Shown here in pieces: positions 45,262 to 54,123 of a DNA stretch of 64,000 nt. A model generated the notes under the pieces. It saw nothing but the letters and a program-made list of their open reading frames with translations. It did no database searches and was not told the origin of the DNA. This DNA comes from Nocardiopsis sp. FIRDI 009 (lineage in GTDB: Bacteria; Actinomycetota; Actinomycetes; Streptosporangiales; Streptosporangiaceae). The translations under genes were made by a program, and so were the position numbers. How positions within the stretch are numbered: the stretch's first letter is position 1; every line of letters begins with the position of its first letter. The stretch covers positions 1 to 64,000 of the forward strand of contig NZ_QPNC01000029.1 in assembly GCF_003386285.1 (NCBI RefSeq), given 5' to 3'.

Positions 45262-46383
45262 GTGCGCATCGGCGTACCCCGTGAGATCAAGAACCACGAG
45301 TACCGGGTGGCCATCACCCCCGCAGGAGTCCACGAGCTGGTCCGCCGCGGCCACGAGGTGGCCGTGGAGCGCGACGCCGGTGTGGGCTCCTCCATCACCA
45401 ACGAGGAGTACCAGGCCGCCGGTGCCGTCATCCTGGACACCGCCGACGAGGTGTGGGGTTACGGCGACCTGATCCTGAAGGTCAAGGAGCCGATCCCGGC
45501 CGAGTACCACCGCATGCGTGAGGGCCAGACCCTCTTCACGTACCTGCACCTGGCCGCGTCCCGCGAGTGCACCGACGCCCTCCTGGACCGCAAGGTCACC
45601 GGTATCGCCTACGAGACCGTGCAGCTGCCGGACGGGTCGCTGCCGCTGCTGGCCCCGATGTCCGAGGTCGCGGGCCGCCTGGCCCCGCAGGTCGGCTCCG
45701 TGACGCTCCAGCGCCCCAACGGCGGGCGCGGCGTGCTCATGGGCGGCGTCCCGGGCGTGCGCCCGGCGCGTGTCACCGTCATCGGCGCGGGTGTGTCCGG
45801 TCTGAACGCGACCCAGATCGCCGTGGGTATGGGCGCGGACGTGACCGTCCTGGACCTGAACGTCAACAAGCTGCGGCACGTCGACGAGCTGTACCGGGGC
45901 CAGGTCAAGACCGTCGTGTCCAACGCCTTCGAGCTGGAGCAGTCGGTCCTGGAGTCGGACATGGTCATCGGCGCCGTGCTGGTGCCCGGCGCCAAGGCCC
46001 CCAAGCTCATCTCCAACGAGTTGGTCTCGCGCATGCGTCCGGGCGCGGTCCTGGTCGACATCGCGATCGACCAGGGCGGGTGCTTCGAGGACTCGCGTCC
46101 CACCACGCACGCCGACCCGACCTTCACCGTGCACGACACCGTGTTCTACTGCGTGGCCAACATGCCTGGCGCGGTGCCGAACACCTCCACGCACGCGCTC
46201 ACCAAGGACACCCTGCGCTACACGGTGGCGCTGGCGGACAAGGGCTGGCGCCAGGCCCTGCGCGACGACGCCGCGCTCGCCGGTGGCCTGAACACCTTCG
46301 ACGGCGAGGTCGTGTACGCGCCGGTGGCCGAGGCGCACGGGCTCAAGCACCGCGAGCTGGACGAGATCCTCGCCCAGGACTGA
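45262..46383 (+). CDS. ald: Alanine dehydrogenase
   Basis: A 373-residue NAD-dependent enzyme interconverting L-alanine and pyruvate plus ammonia. MRIGVPREIKNHEYRVA opens it with substrate Arg15 expected, followed by Lys in ILKVKEP, His in FTYLHLAAS (catalytic His about 96), the Rossmann loop VTVIGAGVSGLNA and VDIAIDQGGC. GTG 45262 with GGAGGA upstream is preferred; earlier in-frame sequence is non-conserved leader DNA. In actinobacteria ald supplies nitrogen or reoxidises NADH and is often under Lrp/AsnC-type control. It stands between two enzyme homologues that have lost catalytic residues. Confidence 0.93.
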   Translation: MRIGVPREIKNHEYRVAITPAGVHELVRRGHEVAVERDAGVGSSITNEEYQAAGAVILDTADEVWGYGDLILKVKEPIPAEYHRMREGQTLFTYLHLAASRECTDALLDRKVTGIAYETVQLPDGSLPLLAPMSEVAGRLAPQVGSVTLQRPNGGRGVLMGGVPGVRPARVTVIGAGVSGLNATQIAVGMGADVTVLDLNVNKLRHVDELYRGQVKTVVSNAFELEQSVLESDMVIGAVLVPGAKAPKLISNELVSRMRPGAVLVDIAIDQGGCFEDSRPTTHADPTFTVHDTVFYCVANMPGAVPNTSTHALTKDTLRYTVALADKGWRQALRDDAALAGGLNTFDGEVVYAPVAEAHGLKHRELDEILAQD

Positions 46384-46416
46384 CCCCGGTGCCGCCACGG
46401 GGTTGATCCGGACCCG

Positions 46417-46456
46417 GGGGCCGACCGCGACCGACGACGTCGGAGCGGTCGGCCCC
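46417..46456 (+). terminator. Terminator after ald
   Basis: GGGGCCGACCGC (46417-46428) pairs exactly with 46445-46456, and an inner CCGAC/GTCGG stem (46431-46435, 46439-46443) extends it. Confidence 0.8.
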
Positions 46457-46620
46457 TTCGCGTGCTCCGGGCTCCGACCAGGGCGTCCGGGTGGTCTTCG
46501 CCGCACCGTACGGGGTGGTCGGTCCGGTCGGCCGCGGGTACCGTCGAATCGACAGCCCGTTTCCGGCCGTGACAGGGCCGAGGACCAGCGGGAGGCCGGA
46601 AGACACCGAGGTGGGAGAGC

Positions 46621-47811
46621 GTGGCACACACCGGATCGGCGACCGTGACCAGGATCGTCGAAGTCGAACTGGTCCGGCTGCGTGCCCCGTCCGGAGGACG
46701 TGGCGCCAGCGGGCCGGTGTTGGTGCGCGTGGCCGACGGCGACGGGGTCAGCGGCTGGGGTGAGGTCCCGTCCGCGACCCCCGCGCAGTGGGAGGGGCTG
46801 GTCTCGGCCTTCGCCCCGGCACTGCTCGCCCACGACTGGAGACGCCCGACCGAGGTCGCCGACGCCTGGGCCGATCTGCCGTGGGACCCGGCGGTGGTCG
46901 GCGCACTGGACACCGCCTGTTGGGACCTGTGGAGCCACCAGCGGGAAACCCCGCTGGCACACGCCCTGGGCGGCGAGCGCACCGCGTTGACCGCGGGCGT
47001 GACGCTGCCGCAGCAGGCGACGGTGGAGTCGTTGGTCACCGAGGTGAACCGCCAGGTGGGTGCGGGGTTCCGCCGGATCAGACTGCCCGTCGGCCCCGGT
47101 TGGGACGCCGACGTGGTGCACGCGGTGCGGGCCGCCTTCCCGTTCCTGGTCCTCCAGGTGGACGCGGGCGGACGCTACACCGAGAGCCCGGCCGACCTCG
47201 ACGCCCTGCGTGTCCTGGACGAGCTGGACCTGTTGGCGATCGAGGACCCCTTCGCCCCGGACGACCTGCGCGCCCACGCCCGTTTCGCGGCGACGGCACG
47301 GACGCCGGTGGCGCTGTACCGCTCACTGGATTCGGTGGAGGCGCTGGGCACGGCGATCCGGATGGAGGCGGGTGGCGCGGCGAACGTGGACCCGTCTCGG
47401 TTGGGCGGGCTGACCTCGGCCCGCCGCGCGGTGGATCGGGCCGTGGACGCCGGTTGGCGGGTCTGGTGCGGATCGTCGGCGATGACGGGTGTGGGCCGGG
47501 CGGCCACCGTCGCGTTGGCGTCGCTGACCGGGGCCACACTGCCGGTGGAGGCTCCTCCGGCCGGAACCCGGGGGCGTGACCTGGTGGTGCCTCCGGTTCG
47601 GGCGCACGACGGCGTGCTTCCGGTACCGCTGGCGGAGAGCGGGCTGGGGCACGGCGTGGACCGGTCGCTGGTGGCCGCGCGCACGGCCCGTGCGTTCCTG
47701 GTGGACGCCGACGGGGCACGGGAACTCCCGGTCGACACGCGGTCGGGGGCGCGCACGCCACGCCCCTCCCGATCGGAGGGCTCCGGTCGGGAGGACGCCG
47801 CCACCCCATAA
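46621..47811 (+). CDS. OSBS/N-acylamino-acid-racemase-like enolase-superfamily protein, active site lost
   Basis: A 396-residue protein of enolase-superfamily fold, closest by eye to MenC/NAAAR: GWGEVPSATPAQW near residue 45, RRIRLPVGPGWDADVV near 151-166, LQVDAGGRYT, LLAIEDPFAPDDL and VWCGSSAMTGVGRAA. Compared with Amycolatopsis NAAAR, Asp181 and Glu208 metal ligands remain, but the second lysine of KxK is Pro156, the third metal ligand Asp is Tyr233 with Arg234 beyond it, and the second catalytic lysine is Asp257 (NVDPSR). Racemisation or dehydration by the known mechanism is therefore unlikely. The gene is intact. It starts at GTG 46621 after GGTGGGAGAGC, and precedes a MaoC-type gene by 68 bases. 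Confidence 0.83.
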   Translation: MAHTGSATVTRIVEVELVRLRAPSGGRGASGPVLVRVADGDGVSGWGEVPSATPAQWEGLVSAFAPALLAHDWRRPTEVADAWADLPWDPAVVGALDTACWDLWSHQRETPLAHALGGERTALTAGVTLPQQATVESLVTEVNRQVGAGFRRIRLPVGPGWDADVVHAVRAAFPFLVLQVDAGGRYTESPADLDALRVLDELDLLAIEDPFAPDDLRAHARFAATARTPVALYRSLDSVEALGTAIRMEAGGAANVDPSRLGGLTSARRAVDRAVDAGWRVWCGSSAMTGVGRAATVALASLTGATLPVEAPPAGTRGRDLVVPPVRAHDGVLPVPLAESGLGHGVDRSLVAARTARAFLVDADGARELPVDTRSGARTPRPSRSEGSGREDAATP

Positions 47812-47879
47812 CCGAACACCGTTAGGTAGAGTGGGTGCACCGTCCGGCCCCCGATTCCGGACCAGACCCAGGAGGCGTC

Positions 47880-48335
47880 GTGCGCGTATTCGCCGATATC
47901 AACGAGGTGGCCGCCGCCAAGGGCGAGCACCTGGGCCACACCGAGTGGATCGAGATCGACCAGGACCGCATCAACCTGTTCGCCGACGCGACCGGTGACC
48001 ACCAGTGGATCCACATCGACGCCGAGCGCGCCGCGGCGGGCCCGTTCGGCGCGACCATCGCCCACGGGTACCTGTCCCTGTCGATGCTCGCCTACTTCGC
48101 CCCGCGGATCGTCTCGGTGACGAAGAAACCGAGTATGTCGATCAACTACGGGCTGAACCGGGTGCGCTTCCTCCAACCCGTCACGGTGGGCTCGCGGATC
48201 CGGGACGGTGTCGTCCTGTCCGATGTCCAGGAGAACTCCAAGGGCGTGCTCGTCACCATGACGCACACGGTGGAGATCGAGGGCAAGGAGCGGCCCGCGC
48301 TCGTGGCCGAGGCCCTGGGCCTCTGGGTGCCCTGA
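47880..48335 (+). CDS. MaoC-like (R)-enoyl-CoA hydratase family protein
   Basis: A 151-residue hot-dog-fold hydratase. The catalytic motif is FADATGDHQWIHID near residues 37-50 (Asp and His of the hydratase 2 dyad), with PFGATIAHGYLSLSM near 61-75. Single-domain MaoC proteins hydrate trans-2-enoyl-CoA to (R)-3-hydroxyacyl-CoA. GTG 47880 has AGGAGG five bases upstream and is preferred to an upstream in-frame start. It probably shares a transcript with the enolase-like gene. Confidence 0.88.
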   Translation: MRVFADINEVAAAKGEHLGHTEWIEIDQDRINLFADATGDHQWIHIDAERAAAGPFGATIAHGYLSLSMLAYFAPRIVSVTKKPSMSINYGLNRVRFLQPVTVGSRIRDGVVLSDVQENSKGVLVTMTHTVEIEGKERPALVAEALGLWVP

Positions 48336-48374
48336 GCCCACCGCCGCCGACGTGCTGCCACGGCCGCGGCACCG

Positions 48375-48400
48375 CCCCGCCACCGGCGGTGGTGGCGGGG
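48375..48400. terminator. Bidirectional terminator MaoC / glycosyltransferase
   Basis: CCCCGCCACC (48375-48384) is exactly complementary to 48391-48400 with a 6-base loop, between two convergent stops. Confidence 0.75.
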
Positions 48401-48407
48401 GCCGCGG

Positions 48408-50051
48408 TCAGCGGGCGATCCTGCGCAGGATCCTCCGTCCGAGCCCCGGGGTGAACCAGCGCAGCTTGCGCTCGGCCCGCCTGGCCCGTGCGCGCAACCG
48501 TTCGACTTCGGCCAGGGCGCGGTCCAACTCCTTGCGGAGCTTGGCGGGCGAGGCCGGCTCCGTGGTGTCGTCCCCCGCGGTGACGAACTCCTCGCCCGGT
48601 GTCCAGTGGGTGCCGTGGACCTCCTCCACGAGCAGGTCCAGCTCCTTGCCGGTCGCCCCGGGGGCCAGGTGGCGGGCACGGGCGTAGGCTGAGGTGCGCT
48701 CCAGGCGCAGCACCCCGTCCCCGGCCTTCGTCGCCCCGGGCATCGGCGCGCACAGCAGACCTGCCTGTTGCCGGTCCGCGGTCTGCACCAGGTCGGCCAG
48801 CGCGGTCGGCACGGGTGTGGAGCCGACGGGCATGCGCAGGACGAAGGTGGCTCGGGCGTCGGTGTCGGGTTCGCCCTCGGCGAGTCGAACCCGGGGGTCG
48901 CCCCGGAAGGTCTCCCGGATCAGCCGCAGGTCCAGGCGCTCCTCGTCCAGCGGTGAGCGTCGCCCCTCGTCCAGCTCGCCCCAGGGGCCGACCAGCCACA
49001 CCCGGATGTCCGGGGTGGTACCGCCCAACAGGGCGGAGACGGTGGTGTCGACCTCCTCCAACGTGCGCCCGCCCACGTCCAGGACCACGTCCACGTAGGG
49101 CGCCTCCCACACCCGGTCGGGGCGTTTGCGGCGCAGGCGGAAGTCGGGGACCCGGTTGGCCACGTACGGGGACCGGTACCGCATCCCGGCGTCGCGTCGG
49201 GTCTGCATCTGGGAGCGGCCCAGATGCCAGCTACTGCTGTCCAGGTCCGGGATGAACACCGCCCCCTGCTGGGCGACGCGGTAGGCGACCTCGGTGTCGC
49301 CGCCCAACACCATGTCCGCGTCCATGCCCCCCGCGGCGTCGAACAGACGTCGGTGGAGTGACCCGGTGGCCCCGGTGAACACCCGGTAGGCCTGGGCGGC
49401 GGTGCGCAGCCCGTCGCTGGCGTCGATGATCCGTTCCACCCAGTGCGGGTCGGCGGCCTCACGGTCGAACAGCGTGCCCGCCCGCCCCTCGCCGACCTCG
49501 CGCAGAACGTGTTCGGGGGTCATCGCGGCGGGATCGAAGTCGACGAAGAGCTTGTGCCCCATCGCCACCCCGTAGTCGATGAGGTGGTGCCAACGCATCT
49601 GCGACTCCACGTGCTCGCGGTAGACCACCATGTCCGCGTCCAGGCGCAGAACGACCTGCCCCGACGAGGCGGCCACACCCGTGTTCACCGCGTGCGCCGA
49701 ACCCCACCCACCGGAAGCCGACCTGACCAACCGCGTGTTCTCCGGACGCACCTCGGGCAGGACGAGCGGCTCGGGAGAACCGTCATCGACCACCACCACC
49801 TCCATCAGATGCACCGGATAACTCTGCCCCGCCAAGGACGCCAACACCAACGCCAACTTCTCCGGCTCCCCGTAGGCGGGAATCACCACACTCACCGACA
49901 GAGTCGGCGTCCACTCCCCCAGAACCGGAGGCCGAAGCGGCGAGTAGTCATTGCGCCACAGCCGTGGCTGATCGGTGTAGTCCCCCTCTCCGCGCGGTGG
50001 TGTCCCTTCCTCGTGAGGTGCGTCGGCGTCCGGCTGTCGGCCGGTGTCCAT
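48408..50051 (-). CDS. Glycosyltransferase family 2
   Basis: A 547-residue soluble GT-A enzyme. Core motifs are LSVSVVIPAYGEPEKLALVL near residue 51, VVVVDDGSPE near 87 and VVLRLDADMVV (the DxD) near 132, with GGDTEVAYRVAQQG near 245. A second, less conserved region (about 310-480) and a C-terminal basic coiled coil (RKELDRALAEVERLRARAR) follow. No membrane helix. It directly follows another GT2 gene; an in-frame TTG at 50060 would overlap that stop, giving an alternative start. The pair probably builds a surface glycan; sugar donor unknown. Confidence 0.85.
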   Translation of the reverse strand: MDTGRQPDADAPHEEGTPPRGEGDYTDQPRLWRNDYSPLRPPVLGEWTPTLSVSVVIPAYGEPEKLALVLASLAGQSYPVHLMEVVVVDDGSPEPLVLPEVRPENTRLVRSASGGWGSAHAVNTGVAASSGQVVLRLDADMVVYREHVESQMRWHHLIDYGVAMGHKLFVDFDPAAMTPEHVLREVGEGRAGTLFDREAADPHWVERIIDASDGLRTAAQAYRVFTGATGSLHRRLFDAAGGMDADMVLGGDTEVAYRVAQQGAVFIPDLDSSSWHLGRSQMQTRRDAGMRYRSPYVANRVPDFRLRRKRPDRVWEAPYVDVVLDVGGRTLEEVDTTVSALLGGTTPDIRVWLVGPWGELDEGRRSPLDEERLDLRLIRETFRGDPRVRLAEGEPDTDARATFVLRMPVGSTPVPTALADLVQTADRQQAGLLCAPMPGATKAGDGVLRLERTSAYARARHLAPGATGKELDLLVEEVHGTHWTPGEEFVTAGDDTTEPASPAKLRKELDRALAEVERLRARARRAERKLRWFTPGLGRRILRRIAR

Positions 50052-50056
50052 GGTGG

Positions 50057-52090
50057 TCAACGGAGTCCCCCCGTGTGCTCGCTGACAGCGGACCGACCGA
50101 GAGGCGAGGGCTCGCCCTCCAGGAGGCTGCTCGGCCGCCAGCCGAACCACTGCTTGGTGTAGTTGTGCAGGAAGAAGGCCATGTCCTCGGACCAGGTGTG
50201 TCCGCCGCCGGTGCGGCGGAGCACGTAGCCGAGCCCGTGGGCGCGGTAGAGGCGTCCGCCGCCCCGCATGACGGCGATGAGGAGCTGGGTGTCGATGGCG
50301 CGGGGCAACGGCCGGAAGCCCCCGGTCTCCTCCAGGACCGCCCGGTCGGTGAGGATGGTGCCTCCGGCGATGAACCGGGAGACCGACTCGGACCGACGGC
50401 TGCGCCAGACCGTGACGTCGACCTCCTGGAGGTAGACGAAGTCCTGGCCGCAGCCGACGAGCTCGGCTCCGGAGTAGGTGCGGGCGAGGACGAGGTCGGC
50501 GAGATGGTCGGGGCCGTACCAGTCGTCGTCGTCCCACTTGGAGACGAGGTCCCCGGAGGTCCGGGCGACGGCGTCGTTGAGTACGGTGCCGAAGATCTGG
50601 TCGGCGACGGCCTCGTGCACGACGAGCGGAACACCGGTGGCCCGGAAGTCGGCGACGGCGGAGGCCACCTCGGGCAGCGAGGCGGGGAAACCGTGCAAGG
50701 TGAGCACGACCTCCACGTCCACCCCGCGCTGGCGGGCGATCTGCGCGAGCGCGAACCCCACCATCTCCGGACGCCGCGTGCACAGGACCACCGACACCGT
50801 CGGGCTGGGGGGAAGGGGAACGCCCGCCTCGGCGGCCAGGGCGCTCCACCGGGCACGGTGGCCGTGGGTGCGCAGGGCGGCACGGCGCAGCCGGACGCTG
50901 TACTCCTCACGCAGGAGCCGGTCGGCCAGGTCGGCCTCGCGCGCACCGGTGAGGAGGTCGGTGAGGGGGCGACCGAGTCCGGCGGCCCACGCCGGAACGG
51001 GTCCGCTGACCAGGGGAACCCCTCCCGCCGCCAGGGACGCCACCGCACGGACGGCGGCCGTGGGGCCCGTGTGCCCGGACCAGTCCACACGGACGCCGCG
51101 CAGGTGCCGCAGGCGGGACAGGTCGACGTCGGTGACCGTCCCGTCCGGTGCGACCGCCACGAGGTCCTTCCGCCCCTCCCGGACGACGGCGCGCCCGGCG
51201 GCGGAGGTGAGATCGCCCCACGTGTCCTTCGCGTCAGCGGTGAAACCGACGGGGTTGACGGTGAGCTCGTCGACGGGGGCGATCGCGTGGGCCCGGGAGT
51301 CCTCCGAAGCCGCCCCCGCGGCGTTGATCGCACGGGCCCTGGCGCGGCCGCCCGGCGCGACGACGCCCTCCCACGCGTCGTTGCCCGTGGCGGGGCGGTC
51401 CAGGACGGGGACGGTCGTGTCCTCCCAGCCGGGCGCGGCGTCGGCGGGTCGGTCGGACACGCGTAGTGCCACGTCCGCGACGGGGGTCACCCGGCGCAGT
51501 GGGACGGGTCCGGACACCCCCACTCCACCGGTCCTGGTGTCTCCCGGGCGCCACAGGGCGCCCTCCGGGCCGTTCAGTACGGGCAGCGGGGAGATCGCGG
51601 GGCCCCGGCGGCGGCCGCGGGTACCGTGCATGACCGCGTCGACGACCTGGGCGGTCCCGACCGCGTTGGGGAAGAACAGCTCGCACAGCCAGCCACCGCG
51701 GTCGATCCGGCGGACCCTCATCTCCTGGAGGTCGCGCCAGTCCCCCATGCCGGGGGAGGCGGGGATCGGCGGCTCCTGGTGCCCGGACGTGGCGACCAGG
51801 GCCACGATCACGTGCACGGCGCGCGGCAGGTGGGTGCTCACCGTGACCGCCCTGTGCAGGTCGGTCGGGGTGGCCGCGACGATCGCGACCAGCCCCACCT
51901 CCTGTTCCGGGTCGCCCTGGCGGACCGGTTCGCCGAGGGGGTGCGCGTCCAGGTCGACGAGGAGGTCGGTGTCCCTCAACGGCAGTCCGGCGAGCGGGGC
52001 GCGCGCGGTCTCGTGCGCGCCCGCATGGCACAGCACGGCGGGTTCACGGCCGCGGGTGCGCAGGGCCTTCCGGACGGCGGTGGTGATCAT
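50057..52090 (-). CDS. Large glycosyltransferase family 2 with unusual N-terminal half
   Basis: A 677-residue protein whose C-terminal 260 residues form a GT-A domain: TVSVVLCTRRPEMVGFALAQI near residue 420, then VVLTLHGFP, VSKWDDDDWYGPDH (metal-binding acidic cluster) near 520 and EETGGFRP. The first 410 residues have no motif I recognise; they contain short beta-like repeats and a VDLDAHPLG block. GAGGT lies upstream of ATG 52090. It lies between the other GT2 and a membrane methyltransferase gene, all on one strand. A glycan-binding or scaffold role for the N-terminal half is speculation. Confidence 0.8.
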   Translation of the reverse strand: MITTAVRKALRTRGREPAVLCHAGAHETARAPLAGLPLRDTDLLVDLDAHPLGEPVRQGDPEQEVGLVAIVAATPTDLHRAVTVSTHLPRAVHVIVALVATSGHQEPPIPASPGMGDWRDLQEMRVRRIDRGGWLCELFFPNAVGTAQVVDAVMHGTRGRRRGPAISPLPVLNGPEGALWRPGDTRTGGVGVSGPVPLRRVTPVADVALRVSDRPADAAPGWEDTTVPVLDRPATGNDAWEGVVAPGGRARARAINAAGAASEDSRAHAIAPVDELTVNPVGFTADAKDTWGDLTSAAGRAVVREGRKDLVAVAPDGTVTDVDLSRLRHLRGVRVDWSGHTGPTAAVRAVASLAAGGVPLVSGPVPAWAAGLGRPLTDLLTGAREADLADRLLREEYSVRLRRAALRTHGHRARWSALAAEAGVPLPPSPTVSVVLCTRRPEMVGFALAQIARQRGVDVEVVLTLHGFPASLPEVASAVADFRATGVPLVVHEAVADQIFGTVLNDAVARTSGDLVSKWDDDDWYGPDHLADLVLARTYSGAELVGCGQDFVYLQEVDVTVWRSRRSESVSRFIAGGTILTDRAVLEETGGFRPLPRAIDTQLLIAVMRGGGRLYRAHGLGYVLRRTGGGHTWSEDMAFFLHNYTKQWFGWRPSSLLEGEPSPLGRSAVSEHTGGLR

Positions 52091-52167
52091 CGGTGACCTC
52101 GGGTGGGTGGACGGCGAACGGCGACGGTCGGGGGTGGGCGGGGCGGCGGGCACACGTGGCGACGGAT

Positions 52168-53214
52168 CTACCTCGCCGCGGGGTCGACGGCCTTGCGGCT
52201 GAACACGTGTGCTCCCTTCTCCGTGTACTCCTCCACGCGTTGGAGTTCGGGGTGTTCGGCGAGCCATCGGTCGCCGATGGCCTGTTCGTCGGGGCGGTCC
52301 GCGTCGTCCAGGACGATGACGGCGTCCTCGGTGCAGTGCGGGAGCACGGTCGGCACGGCCGGGTAGCGGGCCTGACGACCGGTGGCCTGGGGCGGGCCGT
52401 CGACGAAGACCAGACCGATGCCCTCCAGGTCGGCGAGGACCGACGCGTCGTACCAGCGGTCGGCGGTCAGGACGGTCTCGTCCCCGACCGTGGACTCCTG
52501 CGGCGCGATCTCGGTGAGGGGGGCGTGGCGGATCTCGATCATGTCGTCGAGTCCGTGCGCGGTGACCAGGTCGCGGCTGAGTTCGGCGTACCGGGCGTCG
52601 TGCTCGATCGCGACGAGCCGGCCCCCGCCCGCCCGGCGCAGCGCGTATCCGAGCCAGACGCTGGAGGCGCCGCTGCCGAACTCCACCACCAGGTCGGGAC
52701 GGAGCCGGTCGATGTGCCGGACGAGGACGCGCAGCACGTCCGGTGAGGCCGCCCAGCCGCGCAGGGGCGGCATGAACGCGGCGGTGTCCAGCGTCTCGCG
52801 CAACTCGGTCCAGGCGACCTGCTGCTCGTAGTCGTGCCGTCCCTGGACGGTGACCGCGCGGCGGATCTCCCGGGAGAGCTTGGGCAGGGAGTGGTCGTGT
52901 ACCCGGTCCACCCGCGCGCGGACGGCGTCCATGGCCCGGACCGTCTCCAGGCGGTCGCGGCCCAGCGCCTCGGTCACGGTCCGGGTGTGGGACGCCACGG
53001 CCGCTGGCAGCGCCCGCACGGAACGGTGGAGGAGGTAGACCGCGGCGCCGAGGGCGCAGACCGTTCCCCCGAGGAGGAGCGTCCCGGCCAGCAGCACCGC
53101 CTCGGCCGGGGTGACCGTGCCGAGAGTCCCCAGGACCACGGGGGTGGCCGCGGCCGCCGCCGCGAGCATGGCGGCGACGAGGAACGGGAGAGGATGGCGG
53201 CGAAGTAGGCGCAT
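52168..53214 (-). CDS. Membrane-anchored class-I SAM methyltransferase
   Basis: A 348-residue protein starting with two hydrophobic helices (about residues 10-33 and 40-62), a helical linker, then a Methyltransf_24-like domain: VVEFGSGASSVWLGYALRR near residue 178, VAIEHDARYAELS near 203 and GLVFVDGPPQATGR near 265. GGAGG precedes ATG 53214. Such enzymes methylate sugars or lipids of cell-surface polymers. It heads the three-gene module with two GT2 enzymes, suggesting O-methylation of the glycan they make; substrate unproven. Confidence 0.8.
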   Translation of the reverse strand: MRLLRRHPLPFLVAAMLAAAAAATPVVLGTLGTVTPAEAVLLAGTLLLGGTVCALGAAVYLLHRSVRALPAAVASHTRTVTEALGRDRLETVRAMDAVRARVDRVHDHSLPKLSREIRRAVTVQGRHDYEQQVAWTELRETLDTAAFMPPLRGWAASPDVLRVLVRHIDRLRPDLVVEFGSGASSVWLGYALRRAGGGRLVAIEHDARYAELSRDLVTAHGLDDMIEIRHAPLTEIAPQESTVGDETVLTADRWYDASVLADLEGIGLVFVDGPPQATGRQARYPAVPTVLPHCTEDAVIVLDDADRPDEQAIGDRWLAEHPELQRVEEYTEKGAHVFSRKAVDPAAR

Positions 53215-53714
53215 GGTGTCGACCTCCACGGGTTTCTGACACGGTCTGGGGGGTGTGGGGGGTCCGGCAGGAGCTCCTGCCGTGCGTTGGCGACCGGTGC
53301 CGAGCGCTCTCCCAGCCTAGGAGGAAATAAGGTGAATGACGCTTGTGACACTAACGGTTCGACGGAATGCCCGCTCCCTTCTGGAGGGCGATCAAAACCC
53401 GAAGTAGCAGTAATTCCCTGATTGTTCACCCGCTCATCACCGAAACTCCCCCACACCAGATTCGAACCCCCGAAGGTCGCACGGGCTCCCGGGAGGCGCG
53501 GGGACGCCGACCACCGCCGGGCGCCCTCGGCGTCGGCGGGGGCGGCGAGGGCGCCCGGACCCTCGATTCCGGCCCCGGAACCCGCCGTCGGAGCGTCGCC
53601 TGGAAAGGAGGCGGGGACGCCCTCGGCCGGTGACGACGGGACGCTGGAAACGGAGACGGACATGGCGGGGCGGGCCTCGCAGAAACGGGGAGACACCGAC
53701 CGGTCCGGGCACGC

Positions 53715-53748
53715 CGCCGGGTTCGCGAACGCGCGGCCGAACCCGGCG
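53715..53748. other. 11-bp hairpin in long intergenic region
   Basis: CGCCGGGTTCG (53715-53725) is exactly complementary to 53738-53748 around a 12-base loop. No gene ends nearby on either strand, so it is not an obvious terminator; it may belong to an untranslated or small RNA. Confidence 0.55.
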
Positions 53749-54108
53749 TTGTCTGTTCCGTGTCACCGATGCGGTGGATGAGGAGAGGACACGTGGCCAA
53801 CGCCGTCGTGACGCCCGCGATGGACGGGTGACACGGCTCGGGACCGAAAATGAGCGGCCGCCCGTGGGATTCACCGACAAACAACCCAAGATGTGATGAT
53901 TCGACCACGCGTCTTCGGGGTAACAACCCAACGGCGGCCACGCGCCCGGGGTACCAGCCACCACCTCACGAGTGCCCCGGCGACCGGACACCCACGGTCG
54001 GTGACGACGGGCCGCCGGTCCCCCGGCCGGGCTCCGGCTTATTCCCGAACCGGTGTGTAAACAGTGCGACATCGGGTCCCCGGCGCCCTGGCTGATAGCT
54101 TGCTGCCT

Positions 54109-54123
54109 AGCGATCCCATCGCT
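54109..54123. promoter_or_regulatory. Palindrome upstream of superoxide dismutase
   Basis: AGCGATCCCATCGCT: perfect 6-base arms around CCC, about 43 bases before the sod start codon. It could be an operator in the promoter region; it does not look like the Nur boxes I know for Streptomyces sodF. Confidence 0.4.

Noticed and set aside
46621..47811. Functional menC completing menaquinone synthesis with menA
   Set aside because: Both catalytic lysines and a metal ligand are replaced, and no other men gene adjoins it.
53332..53421. 29-codon ORF with perfect ribosome site
   Set aside because: Not called as a gene: codon third positions lack the GC bias of all neighbours, and the island is probably a promoter for the opposite strand. 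Kept as part of a finding only.
53455..53490. Possible minus-strand tRNA T-arm (TTCGAAT next to a G run)
   Set aside because: The flanking bases do not pair as a five-base T-stem, and no anticodon or acceptor arm can be placed around it.
53500..53760. Cyclic-di-AMP or other riboswitch in the long gap
   Set aside because: Hairpins are present but I could not match a conserved riboswitch core, and no suitable plus-strand gene follows directly.
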